In this document: piece by piece, positions 16,852 to 25,403 of the stretch | How the letters are laid out: each line of letters opens with the position of its first letter | Numbering within the stretch: position 1 is the first letter of the stretch | Origin: Pseudomonas syringae | GTDB lineage: Bacteria; Pseudomonadota; Gammaproteobacteria; Pseudomonadales; Pseudomonadaceae | DNA: 35,131 bases | Assembly: GCF_021605415.1 (NCBI RefSeq) | Contig: NZ_WKEQ01000050.1 | Location: 1-35,131 of the forward strand | Direction of reading: 5' to 3' | Notes under the pieces: generated by a model | Told to the model about the DNA's origin: nothing | The model's input: only the letters and a program-made list of their open reading frames with translations | Databases searched by the model: none | Made by a program: the position numbers and the translations under genes

Positions 16852-16932
16852 GCCCCATCGCTGGCAAGCCAGCTCCCACAGGTTATGTGGACACCGCAGA
16901 ACTCTGTGGGAGCTGGCTTGCCAGCGATGGGG
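16852..16932. repeat. REPIN between ttgC and the porin gene
   Basis: CCCCATCGCTGGCAAGCCAG...CTCCCACAG and its reverse complement, about 25 bp apart, giving a near-perfect long inverted repeat. Same REP subtype as at 144-234 and 34952. It separates the efflux operon from the porin promoter region. Confidence 0.88.
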
Positions 16933-16968
16933 GCCTCATAACCCAAACAAAATCCAGATAAATCTTGC

Positions 16969-16983
16969 GTTCGATAATCGCAC
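16969..16983 (+). promoter_or_regulatory. PcaR box upstream of the porin gene
   Basis: GTTCGATAATCGCAC is an exact match to the 15-bp PcaR site that I recall from the P. putida pcaI promoter, where copies overlap the -35 and -10 regions. It lies 213 bp before the porin start, so a PcaR-controlled transcript would have a long leader. It ties the porin to protocatechuate/beta-ketoadipate control. Confidence 0.7.
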
Positions 16984-17195
16984 TAAACCGTTTTTGCGCC
17001 GTTGAACGACCGGCACAATCCCCCGCACCATCGGAACCACAAAACCAATAACATCAAGGTTCGACACCATGCCTCCGCGCCCCGCCCTGTCCGGCTGATT
17101 CCGTCTAGCTCAACCCCTGATCCAAATTTTGACTGCACCCAACGGTGCGGCATTGCCCTGCGCATCCCCTATAAAAATCAGAGAGAACCGAGTCC

Positions 17196-18455
17196 ATGAC
17201 GCCTTCCAACGCGCCGTATCTTTTTCCCAGCCTGATCGCCCTGACCCTCGCCGGCATCGCCCTGCCCGCCGCCGCTGAAGAAGCAGGTTTCGTCGAAGGC
17301 GCCAAGGTCAACCTGAACCTGCGCAACTTCTACATCAACCGCAACTTCACCAACCCGACCAAGGCGCAGGGCAAGGCTGAAGAGTGGACACAGAGCTTCA
17401 TCCTCGATGCCAAATCGGGCTTCACCCAGGGCACTGTCGGTTTCGGCATGGACGTGTTGGGTTTGTATTCGGTGAAACTCGACGGCGGTAAAGGCACCGG
17501 CGGCTCGCAACTGTTGCCGCTGGATCACGACGGTCGCCCGGCGGACAACTTCGGCCGCACCAACGTCGCGTTCAAGGCCAAGCTGTCGCAGACCGAAGTG
17601 AAGGTCGGTGAATGGATGCCGGTGCTGCCAATCCTGCGTTCCGACGACGGTCGCTCGCTGCCCCAGACGTTCCGCGGCGGCCAGATCACCTCGAAGGAAA
17701 TCGATGGTCTGACCCTCTACGGCGGCCAGTTCCGCGCCAACAGTCCGCGCGACGACAGCAGCATGAGCGACATGTCGATGAACGGCAAAGCCGCGTTCAC
17801 GTCCGACCGTTTCAACTTCCAGGGCGGCGAGTACGTCTTCAATGAAAAACGCACGCAGATCGGTCTATGGAACGCTGAACTCAAGGACATCTACAGCCAG
17901 CAATACGTCAACCTGATTCACAGCCAGCCCCTCGGCGACTGGACGCTCGGCGCCAACCTCGGATTTTTCTACGGCAAGGATGACGGCAGTGCCCGCGCCG
18001 GCGACCTCGACAACAAGACCTGGTCGGGCATGTTGTCGGCGAAGTACGGCGGCAACTCGTTCTATGTCGGTTTGCAGAAACTCACGGGCGACAGCGCCTG
18101 GATGCGGGTCAATGGCACCAGCGGCGGCACGCTGGCCAACGACAGCTACAACGCCAGTTATGACAACGCTCAGGAACGCTCCTGGCAAGTTCGCCACGAC
18201 TACAACTTCGCCGCCCTCGGCGTGCCCGGCCTGACGTTGATGAACCGCTACATCAGCGGCGACAACGTGCACACCGGCACCATCACTGATGGCAAGGAAT
18301 GGGGACGCGAATCGGAACTGGCTTACACCGTGCAGAGCGGCACGCTCAAGGATCTCAACGTCCGGTGGCGCAACTCGACCATCCGCCGGGACTTCAGCAA
18401 CAACGAATTCGACGAGAACCGCCTGATCGTCAGCTACCCGATCAACCTGCTGTAA
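17196..18455 (+). CDS. OprD-family outer-membrane porin (BenF-like)
   Basis: 18-stranded substrate-specific porin for carboxylated aromatics. 419 residues, with a signal peptide ending near residue 27 (ALPAAA-EE). The mature part shows the OprD opening (GFVEGAKVNLNLRNFYINRNF), LDAKSGFTQGTVGFGMDVLGLYSVKLDGG and GRTNVAFKAKLSQTEVKVGEWMP, and ends with an alternating aromatic strand (LIVSYPINLL). In P. putida a BenF-like porin occupies the same place between ttgC and pcaC (as I recall). A PcaR box upstream supports uptake of 4-hydroxybenzoate or protocatechuate, but the exact substrate cannot be read from sequence. GAGAGAACCGAG precedes the ATG. Confidence 0.9.
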   Translation: MTPSNAPYLFPSLIALTLAGIALPAAAEEAGFVEGAKVNLNLRNFYINRNFTNPTKAQGKAEEWTQSFILDAKSGFTQGTVGFGMDVLGLYSVKLDGGKGTGGSQLLPLDHDGRPADNFGRTNVAFKAKLSQTEVKVGEWMPVLPILRSDDGRSLPQTFRGGQITSKEIDGLTLYGGQFRANSPRDDSSMSDMSMNGKAAFTSDRFNFQGGEYVFNEKRTQIGLWNAELKDIYSQQYVNLIHSQPLGDWTLGANLGFFYGKDDGSARAGDLDNKTWSGMLSAKYGGNSFYVGLQKLTGDSAWMRVNGTSGGTLANDSYNASYDNAQERSWQVRHDYNFAALGVPGLTLMNRYISGDNVHTGTITDGKEWGRESELAYTVQSGTLKDLNVRWRNSTIRRDFSNNEFDENRLIVSYPINLL

Positions 18456-18491
18456 CGCCCCCCCGCGGCAGCGCCTACAGGGGCAGAAAAA

Positions 18492-18583
18492 CCTGTGGGA
18501 GCGGGCTTGCTCGCGAAAGCGCATTCGCCGTCAACATCAATGTTGAACATGATGCCCTCTTCGCGAGCAAGCCCACTCCCACC
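18492..18583. repeat. REPIN between the convergent porin and pcaC genes
   Basis: CCTGTGGGAGCGGGCTTGCTCGCGAA and its reverse complement (TTCGCGAGCAAGCCCACTCCCACC). It separates the 3' ends of two converging genes and probably helps to end both transcripts. Confidence 0.85.
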
Positions 18584-18600
18584 TTTAGATGTGTTGGCTG

Positions 18601-18993
18601 TTATTTCCGGGATTCGATCCCTAGCTCATCCCACACCGATTCCGCCAGATGGAACGTCGCATTCGCCGCCGGAATCCCGCAGTAAATCGCGCTCTGCATG
18701 ATCACTTCCTTGATCTCGCCACGGCTGACGCCATTGTTGGCCGCCGCACGCAAATGCAGTTTCAGCTCAGCCTCGCGGTTCATGCCGATCAGCATGGCGA
18801 TGGTGATGAGGCTGCGGGTGTGGCGTGGCAAGCCGGGACGCGTCCAGATGTCGCCCCAGGCGTGACGGGTGATCATCTCCTGAAACTCCGAGTTGAACTC
18901 GGTCAGCGCTGTGAGGCTGCGATCGACATGCGCATCACCCAAGACCGCGCGGCGTACGTTCAGGCCTTCGTCATAACGTTGTTTCTCGTCCAC
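18601..18993 (-). CDS. pcaC: 4-carboxymuconolactone decarboxylase (PcaC)
   Basis: Converts 4-carboxymuconolactone to beta-ketoadipate enol-lactone with loss of CO2. 130 residues of the AhpD-like fold. It starts with GTG at 18993 (MDEKQRYDEGLNVRRAVLG), with GTGAGGAC as ribosome site overlapping the end of pcaD. Conserved blocks include the central TRPGLPRHTRSLITIAMLI and the C-terminal GVSRGEIKEVIMQSAIYCGIPAAN, characteristic of PcaC. Last gene of the minus-strand pcaTBDC run, 10 bases after pcaD. Confidence 0.93.
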   Translation of the reverse strand: MDEKQRYDEGLNVRRAVLGDAHVDRSLTALTEFNSEFQEMITRHAWGDIWTRPGLPRHTRSLITIAMLIGMNREAELKLHLRAAANNGVSRGEIKEVIMQSAIYCGIPAANATFHLAESVWDELGIESRK

Positions 18994-19003
18994 AAAACCG
19001 TCC

Positions 19004-19795
19004 TCACTGAGCGTTCAGAAATGCCAGCACACGGTCGCTGAAGTCAGCGCCGGCCTGGACGTTGGACAAATGCGCGGCATAGAACTCGGCGTACTCGGCG
19101 CCGCGCACATGCTGCTGAATAAAATGCCCACCGGCCGGCGGCGTAACCGCATCTTCGGTGCCGGCGATGACCAGCAGCGGCACGTTGATTGACGGCAATT
19201 GATCGCGGAAGTCCGCATCTCGAACTGCCGCGCAATTGGCCGCGTAACCCTCTGGCGACGTCGCCGCGAGCATGTCGGTAATCTGCTTGGCCGCTGCCGG
19301 ATTGGCCGCCGAAAAATCTGGCGTGAACCAACGGGCAATCGACGCATCACGCAGCGCAACCATGGCGGCCTGACCGTCACGCAGCACGGTTTCGATGCGC
19401 GGATTCCACACCGACGGATCGCCGATTTTCGCGGCGGTGTTGCACACGATCAGCTTGTTCAGTCGATGCCCGGCATTGATCCCCAACCATTGACCGATCA
19501 ACCCGCCCATCGACAAGCCGCAAAAATGTGCGCGTTCGATGTGCAAGGCATCCAGCAGCGCCAGCACGTCGTGGCCCAGTTGCTCGATGCTGTACGGGCC
19601 CGGCGTCACCAGCGATTGGCCATGACCACGGGTGTCAAAACGCAGCACGCGAAAATGCTCGGTGAATGCCGGCATCTGCGCGTCCCACATGTGCAGGTCT
19701 GTGCCCAGCGAGTTGGACAACATCAGCACCGGCGCAGCGTCCGGGCCTTCTATCGTGTAGTGCAGTTCGCCATCGGCGAGTTGAACGAAAGCCAC
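19004..19795 (-). CDS. pcaD: 3-oxoadipate enol-lactonase (PcaD)
   Basis: Hydrolyses beta-ketoadipate enol-lactone to beta-ketoadipate. 263-residue alpha/beta hydrolase with the nucleophile elbow GLSMGG (Ser95), an oxyanion-hole region near SNSLGTDLHMWD, and a catalytic His in AAHLSNVQAG near the C-terminus. It is separate from pcaC; some bacteria have a fused PcaDC (PcaL), which is not the case here. Twelve bases after pcaB, same strand. Confidence 0.93.
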   Translation of the reverse strand: MAFVQLADGELHYTIEGPDAAPVLMLSNSLGTDLHMWDAQMPAFTEHFRVLRFDTRGHGQSLVTPGPYSIEQLGHDVLALLDALHIERAHFCGLSMGGLIGQWLGINAGHRLNKLIVCNTAAKIGDPSVWNPRIETVLRDGQAAMVALRDASIARWFTPDFSAANPAAAKQITDMLAATSPEGYAANCAAVRDADFRDQLPSINVPLLVIAGTEDAVTPPAGGHFIQQHVRGAEYAEFYAAHLSNVQAGADFSDRVLAFLNAQ

Positions 19796-19807
19796 AAGCC
19801 CTCTCCT

Positions 19808-21172
19808 TCAGACAGTCAACGCGTTATGTTCGGCCACCGCACGCTCGACCCAGACGTGTGCCTGGCCGAGGTAATGGGCGGGATTGAGCAGATGATCCAG
19901 TTCAGCGGCGCTGAGTTCAGCGGTCACTTGCGGCTCGTCGCCGAGGACGGCGCGCAGATGGCGCTGTTCGGCCACCGCACGTTTGCAGCATTGTTCGAGC
20001 AGATGATGCGCGGTGTCGCGACCGACCCGTTGGGCGAGGACGATACTCACCGCTTCGGCCAGCACCAGCCCTTGCGTCAGTTCCAGATTGCGCGCCATGC
20101 GTTCGGCATCCACTTCGAGGCCATCGGCCAGCAGCCGCGCCTGTTGCAAAGCACCCGAAACGAGGCAGCAAATCTCTGGCAGGGTTTCCCATTCGGCGTG
20201 CCACAACCCGAGGCTGCGTTCGTGCTCTTGCGGCATGGCGCTGAACAGTGTCGACACCAGTCCCGGCACCCGCGTCGCCGCGCCGATCAACACCGCCGCA
20301 CCCACTGGATTGCGTTTGTGCGGCATGGTCGATGAACCGCCCTTGCCCGGTGCCGACGGTTCGAACACTTCCGCCGCTTCAGTCTGCATCAACAGGCTGA
20401 TGTCACGGCCGAGTTTGCCAAGGCTGCCGGCGATCAGGCCAAGCACCGCGCCGAACTCCACCACGCGATCCCGCTGGGTGTGCCATGGCTGTTCCGGCAA
20501 GGTCAGTTGCAGTTCTTCGGCCAACGCTTGGGCAATCGGCAATGCCTGATCGCCCAGCGCCGCGAGGGTGCCGGACGCGCCACCAAATTGCAGCACCAGC
20601 AAACGCGGCTTGAGTTCGTGCAGACGCTGACGGCTGCGCGTGACGGCGCCGAGCCATCCGGCGATTTTCATGCCGAGGGTCACTGGCGTGGCGTGTTGGA
20701 GCCAGGTGCGACCGGTCATCGGCGTGGCCGAATAACGCTGAGCTTGCTTAGCCAACACCTCGGCCAGTTGCGACAGATCGCTTTCGATCAGCGTCAATGC
20801 CCTGCGCAATTGCAAGATCAGCCCGGAATCCATTACATCCTGGCTGGTCGCGCCCAAATGCACATAGCGCTCGGCTTCGGCATCGGTCGCGGCGATCTGT
20901 TTGCCCAACGCCTTGACCAGCGGAATCGCCGAGTTGCCGGCCGTGGCAATCGCCTCGCCCAGTGCAGCGAAGTCATAGAGACCGGCGCTGCAAGCTGCTT
21001 CGATCGGTGCAATGACACTCGATGGAATCAATCCGACCCGTGCCTCGGCCCGGGCCAATGCCGCCTCGAAGTCGAGCATCGCCTGCACCCGGCCCTGATC
21101 ACAGAACACTTCGCGCATGTCGCGGGCCGTGAAGTAGGCATCGAACAATTGATTGCCCGGTCGCTGAGTCAT
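19808..21172 (-). CDS. pcaB: 3-carboxy-cis,cis-muconate cycloisomerase (PcaB)
   Basis: Cyclises 3-carboxy-cis,cis-muconate to 4-carboxymuconolactone. 454 residues of the fumarase/aspartase superfamily, with the superfamily signature GKGGSSTMPHKRNPVGAA and the earlier block GATSQDVMDSGL. I start at ATG 21172 because AAGGAC lies just upstream; an upstream ATG at 21214 would add 14 residues with no ribosome site. In the run pcaT-pcaB-pcaD-pcaC, about 46 bp after pcaT. Confidence 0.93.
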   Translation of the reverse strand: MTQRPGNQLFDAYFTARDMREVFCDQGRVQAMLDFEAALARAEARVGLIPSSVIAPIEAACSAGLYDFAALGEAIATAGNSAIPLVKALGKQIAATDAEAERYVHLGATSQDVMDSGLILQLRRALTLIESDLSQLAEVLAKQAQRYSATPMTGRTWLQHATPVTLGMKIAGWLGAVTRSRQRLHELKPRLLVLQFGGASGTLAALGDQALPIAQALAEELQLTLPEQPWHTQRDRVVEFGAVLGLIAGSLGKLGRDISLLMQTEAAEVFEPSAPGKGGSSTMPHKRNPVGAAVLIGAATRVPGLVSTLFSAMPQEHERSLGLWHAEWETLPEICCLVSGALQQARLLADGLEVDAERMARNLELTQGLVLAEAVSIVLAQRVGRDTAHHLLEQCCKRAVAEQRHLRAVLGDEPQVTAELSAAELDHLLNPAHYLGQAHVWVERAVAEHNALTV

Positions 21173-21218
21173 AAACAGTCCTTGCTGGCGCGGGCCAGCG
21201 TGGCCCGCGCGCATCGGT

Positions 21219-22514
21219 TTAGAGATCGTGGTGCAAATACGCCGCCTGTTTCGGCAGGCGCAGGCTGAACAGGAACGCCACCGCCATCATCACCGTGACA
21301 TACCAATAAAAGGAGTTTTCCATGCCGATGTTCTTCAGGCTCAGGGCGACAAATTCCGCCGATCCGCCGAAGATTGCGTTCGCCACCGCGTAGGCCAGAC
21401 CGACGCCGAGGGCGCGGACTTCCGGCGGGAACATTTCGGCTTTCACCAGGCCGCTGATCGAGGTGTAGAAACTGACGATGGCCAGCGCCGCCGTGATCAG
21501 AACAAAAGCCAGGAACGGGCTGCTGACGCTTTTCAGGCTGAGCAGGATCGGCACGGTGAACAGTGTCCCCAACGCGCCAAACCACAGCATCGAATTGCGT
21601 CGGCCGATCTTGTCGGCGAGCATGCCGAAGAACGGTTGCATGCACATATAGAAGAACAATGCGCCGGTCATGATGTAGCTGGCGGTCTTGGCGTGCATGC
21701 CAGCGGTGTTCACCAGGTATTTCTGCATGTACGTGGTGAACGTGTAGAAAATCAGCGAGCCGCCAGCGGTGTAACCGAGCACGGTGATGAACGCGGCTTT
21801 GTGGTCACGGAACAGCGCCACAATGCTGCCGGCGTCTTTGTTCTCGCGCATTTCCTTGCTGGTGGTTTCTTTCAGCGAACGACGCAACAGCAGGGAAATC
21901 ACCGCCGCCGCCGCACCGACCACGAACGGAATCCGCCAGCCGTAGGCACGCAGTTCTTCTTCGGAAAGGAATTGCTGAAGAATCACCACCAGCAACACCG
22001 CCAGCAGTTGCCCGCCGATCAGGGTCACGTACTGGAACGACGCGAAAAACCCGCGCTGCCCCTTAAGCGCAACTTCACTCATATAGGTCGCGGTGGTGCC
22101 GTACTCGCCGCCCACCGACAAACCTTGCAGCAGACGTGCAAACAGCAACAGCACCGGCGCCCAGACGCCGATGTCTTTGTAGGTCGGCAGGCAGGCGATG
22201 AGCAACGAGCCGAAGCACATCATCAGCACCGAAATCATCATCGAATTCTTGCGCCCGTGCTTGTCCGCCACGCGGCCGAAAATCCAGCCACCAATGGGAC
22301 GCATCAGGAACCCGGCGGCGAATACGCCAGCGGTGTTCACCAGTTGCACGGTGGGGTTATCCGAGGGGAAAAACGCTGGCGCGAAGTAGATGGCGCAAAA
22401 GGCGTAGACGTAAAAGTCGAACCATTCGACCAGGTTGCCCGACGAAGCACCGACAATGGCGAAGATGCGCTTGCTGCGCTCCTCGCCCGTGTAATGGGAA
22501 GTGAGGGTGGTCAT
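21219..22514 (-). CDS. pcaT: MFS dicarboxylate transporter (PcaT, beta-ketoadipate permease)
   Basis: Proton symporter of the metabolite:H+ family related to KgtP/ProP. 431 residues with 12 helices. The start TGEERSKRIFAIVGASSGNLVEWFDFYVYAF is the family hallmark, and GGWIFGRVADKHGRK is the loop 2-3 motif. In P. putida PcaT takes up beta-ketoadipate or related dicarboxylates and is encoded with pcaBDC. The same position here supports the name. The ribosome site is weak (AGAGTAAAAAATA before ATG). The transporter's real substrate range is inference. Confidence 0.88.
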   Translation of the reverse strand: MTTLTSHYTGEERSKRIFAIVGASSGNLVEWFDFYVYAFCAIYFAPAFFPSDNPTVQLVNTAGVFAAGFLMRPIGGWIFGRVADKHGRKNSMMISVLMMCFGSLLIACLPTYKDIGVWAPVLLLFARLLQGLSVGGEYGTTATYMSEVALKGQRGFFASFQYVTLIGGQLLAVLLVVILQQFLSEEELRAYGWRIPFVVGAAAAVISLLLRRSLKETTSKEMRENKDAGSIVALFRDHKAAFITVLGYTAGGSLIFYTFTTYMQKYLVNTAGMHAKTASYIMTGALFFYMCMQPFFGMLADKIGRRNSMLWFGALGTLFTVPILLSLKSVSSPFLAFVLITAALAIVSFYTSISGLVKAEMFPPEVRALGVGLAYAVANAIFGGSAEFVALSLKNIGMENSFYWYVTVMMAVAFLFSLRLPKQAAYLHHDL

Positions 22515-22585
22515 TATTTTTTACTCTGTAGGGACTGTGAGAGTCTAGACATACTTTGCAACAGTCCCGTTCCACAGTACGCAAT

Positions 22586-22616
22586 GATCGTTCCCACGCT
22601 CTGCGTGGGAACGATC
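22586..22616. repeat. Perfect 31-bp palindromic hairpin between pcaG and pcaT
   Basis: GATCGTTCCCACG / CGTGGGAACGATC arms of 13 bp with a five-base loop. This is a dispersed Pseudomonas intergenic repeat; halves occur near 3877 and 34868. It lies between pcaG and pcaT, so it may weaken read-through from pcaHG into pcaTBDC. Confidence 0.8.
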
Positions 22617-22625
22617 GCGCGCAAA

Positions 22626-23192
22626 TCAATAATCGAAAAACACTGTCTCGGCGTCTGTGCCTTGCAGAATTACATTCCACTGATAAATACCCGCTGCATC
22701 CTGCTTCGCCAGCAATGTTCCACGGCGCTCGGCCGGCACGCATTCCAGCAGCGGATCGTTGACGTTGGCTGCCTCGCCTTCAAAGTAAATCCGCGTCAGC
22801 AAGTGCTTCACCAGACCGCGCGCAAACACCAGCACCACCAGATGCGGCGCCTGGGTCGTGCCTTTGAGGCCCGGTACGGTGCCCGGTTTGATTGTGGTGA
22901 ATCGGAAGCGCCCTTCGGCGTCCACCGGTACACGGCCGAACCCTTCGAAATGCGGATCCAGCGGCTTGTTCTGCTCGTCTTCCGGGTGGTCATACTTGCC
23001 GGCGGCGTTGGCCTGCCAGACTTCGAGCATGGCGTCGTTGACGACATCGCCATTACCGTCGACAACTTGCCCGGAGATCGCAACGCGCTCACCGAGGGTT
23101 TGTTCGACCGTGAGGTCTTCGCGGTTCAGCCAGGTCAGGCCGATGTGGTAATACGGTCCGACGGTGTGGGATGTGGTGGCAGTCAGGGTCAT
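22626..23192 (-). CDS. pcaG: Protocatechuate 3,4-dioxygenase alpha subunit (PcaG)
   Basis: Alpha subunit of the intradiol ring-cleaving dioxygenase. 188 residues when started at ATG 23192 (MTLTATTSHTVGPYYHIGL); GGAGAAATAAG precedes it. HTVGPYYHIGL is the PcaG N-terminal region that lines the active site of the beta subunit. Further conserved parts are EVWQANAAGKY and FARGLVKHLLTRIYF. It is structurally homologous to PcaH but lacks the four iron ligands, as expected for the alpha chain. One base separates it from the pcaH stop. Confidence 0.94.
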   Translation of the reverse strand: MTLTATTSHTVGPYYHIGLTWLNREDLTVEQTLGERVAISGQVVDGNGDVVNDAMLEVWQANAAGKYDHPEDEQNKPLDPHFEGFGRVPVDAEGRFRFTTIKPGTVPGLKGTTQAPHLVVLVFARGLVKHLLTRIYFEGEAANVNDPLLECVPAERRGTLLAKQDAAGIYQWNVILQGTDAETVFFDY

Positions 23193-23193
23193 C

Positions 23194-23898
23194 TTATTTC
23201 TCCATCGGCGTGGCATCACGGCCGCGCAACACGATGTCCCAGCGGTACGCGAGGGCGTAGGACGGAATGGTTTTTTCCAGATCGAATGCGGCGATCAGAC
23301 GCTCTTTTGCCGACGTGTCCGGCACGCAGTTGTAGATCGGGTCGTAGGCCAGCAGCGGATCGCCCGGGAAATACATCTGCGTGACCAGGCGCGTGAGAAT
23401 GCTCGGCCCGAACAGCGAAAAATGGATGTGCGCCGGACGCCAGGCGTTGTGGTGGTTGCCCCACGGATAAGCGCCGGGCTTGATGGTCTGGAATTGATAG
23501 CAGCCGTCGGCGTCGGTCACGGTGCGGCCGGTGCCGGTGAAGTTCGGATCCAGCGGCGCGTCGTGCAGGTCGCGAGCATGGTTGTAGCGGCCGGCTGCGT
23601 TGGCCTGCCAGATTTCCACCAGAATTCCTGGCACCGGCAAGCCGTCTTCGTCGAGCACACGACCGTGGACGATGATGCGCTCGCCTTGCGGCTGGCCTTC
23701 ATGCTGCGCCGTCAGGTCGTTGTCGCCTTCACTGATGTGCTTGGCGCCGACGGTCGGACCGGTGATTTCCGACAGCGAATGAGGCAGAAACACCAGCGGC
23801 TTCGACGGCGAACGCAGGTTGGTAGATTGATACGCCGCGTGCAGGTACGGCGGTTGGGTGCCTTCCTGTGGACGACGGTAACCAGGCTTGTCAGTCAT
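23194..23898 (-). CDS. pcaH: Protocatechuate 3,4-dioxygenase beta subunit (PcaH)
   Basis: Catalytic beta subunit with the non-haem Fe(III) site; cleaves protocatechuate to 3-carboxy-cis,cis-muconate. 234 residues. The four ligands are all present: Tyr105 (AAGRYNH), Tyr144 (KPGAYPW), His157 and His159 (RPAHIHF). The spacing is the same as the P. putida enzyme's Tyr108/Tyr147/His160/His162, offset by three. AGAGGAAAGCAAC precedes the ATG. It is 36 bp after pcaF on the same strand, suggesting a pcaF-H-G unit, and translationally close to pcaG. Confidence 0.95.
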   Translation of the reverse strand: MTDKPGYRRPQEGTQPPYLHAAYQSTNLRSPSKPLVFLPHSLSEITGPTVGAKHISEGDNDLTAQHEGQPQGERIIVHGRVLDEDGLPVPGILVEIWQANAAGRYNHARDLHDAPLDPNFTGTGRTVTDADGCYQFQTIKPGAYPWGNHHNAWRPAHIHFSLFGPSILTRLVTQMYFPGDPLLAYDPIYNCVPDTSAKERLIAAFDLEKTIPSYALAYRWDIVLRGRDATPMEK

Positions 23899-23934
23899 GT
23901 TGCTTTCCTCTGTTCTTATAAGTCGCAGCCGGTG

Positions 23935-25137
23935 TCAGACGCGTTCGATGGCCAGTGCCAGACCTTGGCCGACACCGACGCACATGGTTGCCAGACCTTT
24001 CTTGCCACCGGACTTTTCCAACTGGTGCAATGCGGTCAACACCAGACGCGCACCGCTCATGCCCAACGGATGGCCCAGGGCAATCGCGCCGCCATTCGGG
24101 TTGACCTGCGGCGCATCGTCCGCGAGGCCGAGTTCACGCAGCACCGCGAGGCCCTGGCTGGCAAACGCTTCGTTGAGTTCGATCACGTCGAAATCGCTGA
24201 CCGCCACACCGAGCCGCTCGGTGAGTTTGCGCACCGCCGGCACCGGGCCAATGCCCATCACCCGAGGTGCGACACCGGCACTGGCCATGCCCAACACTTT
24301 GGCTCGCGCCGTAAGGCCGTGCTTTTTCACCGCTTCGGCGGAGGCCAGAATCAGTGCCGCCGCGCCGTCGTTCACGCCCGAAGCGTTGCCGGCGGTGACG
24401 GTTTTGTCCGGGCCGTTGACCGGCTTCAATTTGGTCAAGGCTTCCAGGGTGGTTTCGGCGCGAGGATGCTCGTCCTGGCTGACCACGGTTTCACCTTTCT
24501 TGTGGGCGATGCGCACTTCGACGATCTCTTCAGCGAAGTAGCCCGCAGCCTGCGCGGCGGCAGTGCGTTGCTGACTGCGCAGGGCGAAAGCATCCTGATC
24601 GGCGCGGGACACTTTGTAGTCGTCAGCAACGTTATCAGCGGTTTGCGGCATCGCGTCGACACCATATTGCGCCTTCATCAACGGGTTGATGAAGCGCCAA
24701 CCGATGGTGGTGTCTTCCAGCTTCATGTTGCGCGAAAACGCTGCGTCGGCCTTGCCCATCACGAATGGCGCGCGGGACATCGACTCGACGCCGCCGGCAA
24801 TCGTCAACTCCATCTCTCCGCTGGCAATCGCGCGAAATGCGGTGCCGATGGCATCCATGCCCGAAGCGCAAAGACGATTGAGGGTCACGCCCGGAATGGT
24901 TTCCGGCAGGCCCGCCAACAGCAACGCCATACGCGCCACATTGCGATTGTCTTCGCCAGCCTGGTTGGCGCAGCCGAGGAACACTTCGTCGACGGCGTTC
25001 CAGTCGACCGATGGATTGCGCTCCATCAAGGCCTTGATGGGCACGGCGGCCAGGTCGTCGGCGCGAACGGCAGCCAGTCCGCCGCCGAAACGGCCGATAG
25101 GGGTGCGAATCGCGTCGCAAATATAAACGTCACGCAT
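23935..25137 (-). CDS. pcaF: 3-oxoadipyl-CoA thiolase (PcaF)
   Basis: Cleaves beta-ketoadipyl-CoA to succinyl-CoA and acetyl-CoA, the last step of the pathway. 400 residues with the thiolase triad: Cys90 (LNRLCASGMDAIG), His356 (GHPLGMSGAR) and Cys386 (CVGVGQGLAL). The N-terminus MRDVYICDAIRTPIGRFGG is typical of beta-ketoadipyl-CoA thiolases. GGGAGAAGCAAG precedes the ATG. pcaHG follow on the same strand. Its CoA-ester substrate is produced by PcaIJ, which is not in the window. Confidence 0.94.
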   Translation of the reverse strand: MRDVYICDAIRTPIGRFGGGLAAVRADDLAAVPIKALMERNPSVDWNAVDEVFLGCANQAGEDNRNVARMALLLAGLPETIPGVTLNRLCASGMDAIGTAFRAIASGEMELTIAGGVESMSRAPFVMGKADAAFSRNMKLEDTTIGWRFINPLMKAQYGVDAMPQTADNVADDYKVSRADQDAFALRSQQRTAAAQAAGYFAEEIVEVRIAHKKGETVVSQDEHPRAETTLEALTKLKPVNGPDKTVTAGNASGVNDGAAALILASAEAVKKHGLTARAKVLGMASAGVAPRVMGIGPVPAVRKLTERLGVAVSDFDVIELNEAFASQGLAVLRELGLADDAPQVNPNGGAIALGHPLGMSGARLVLTALHQLEKSGGKKGLATMCVGVGQGLALAIERV

Positions 25138-25236
25138 CTTGCTTCTCCCGGTGTTTGGCCGTGGGCCGCGGGTAATAAAAAGGCGCGAGGTTCAGCGCCG
25201 GAATCACCGCAGAGTAAGCCGCTGCAGAAGGCCAAA

Positions 25237-25278
25237 CAATCCGATAATCGACTGAGTGTTCGCTGATCGAACGGATTG
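25237..25278. promoter_or_regulatory. Nested inverted repeat with a PcaR-like box before pcaF
   Basis: CAATCCG (25237-25243) pairs with CGGATTG (25272-25278). Inside, CGATAATCG (25242-25250) and, on the minus strand, GTTCGATCAGCGAAC (25272-25258) resemble the PcaR core; the latter matches GTTCGATAATCGCAC at 12 of 15 positions. It is 121-141 bp upstream of pcaF in the right orientation. Probable PcaR control of pcaF-H-G; weaker than the other boxes. Confidence 0.45.
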
Positions 25279-25300
25279 TTGTTTTTTATCGTCATCAAAA

Positions 25301-25369
25301 GCTTCGCGAGCAGGCTCACTCCCACACTGCGATTTATGCCCTGTGGGAGCGAGCCTGCTCGCGAAGACG
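25301..25369. repeat. REPIN between pcaK and pcaF
   Basis: GCTTCGCGAGCAGGCTCACTCCCACA and the reverse complement TGTGGGAGCGAGCCTGCTCGCGAA, about 20 bp apart. It follows the pcaK stop on the minus strand and may serve as the pcaK transcript end. Confidence 0.87.
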
Positions 25370-25403
25370 CCCGCAAACTCAGCGAAGATTTTTGGATCTG
25401 ACC

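Noticed and set aside
21228..25266. Long plus-strand open frames (718 and 700 codons) opposite pcaT, pcaG, pcaH and pcaF
   Set aside because: Antisense to well-identified genes, His/Arg/Gln-rich composition typical of shadow frames, no ribosome site.
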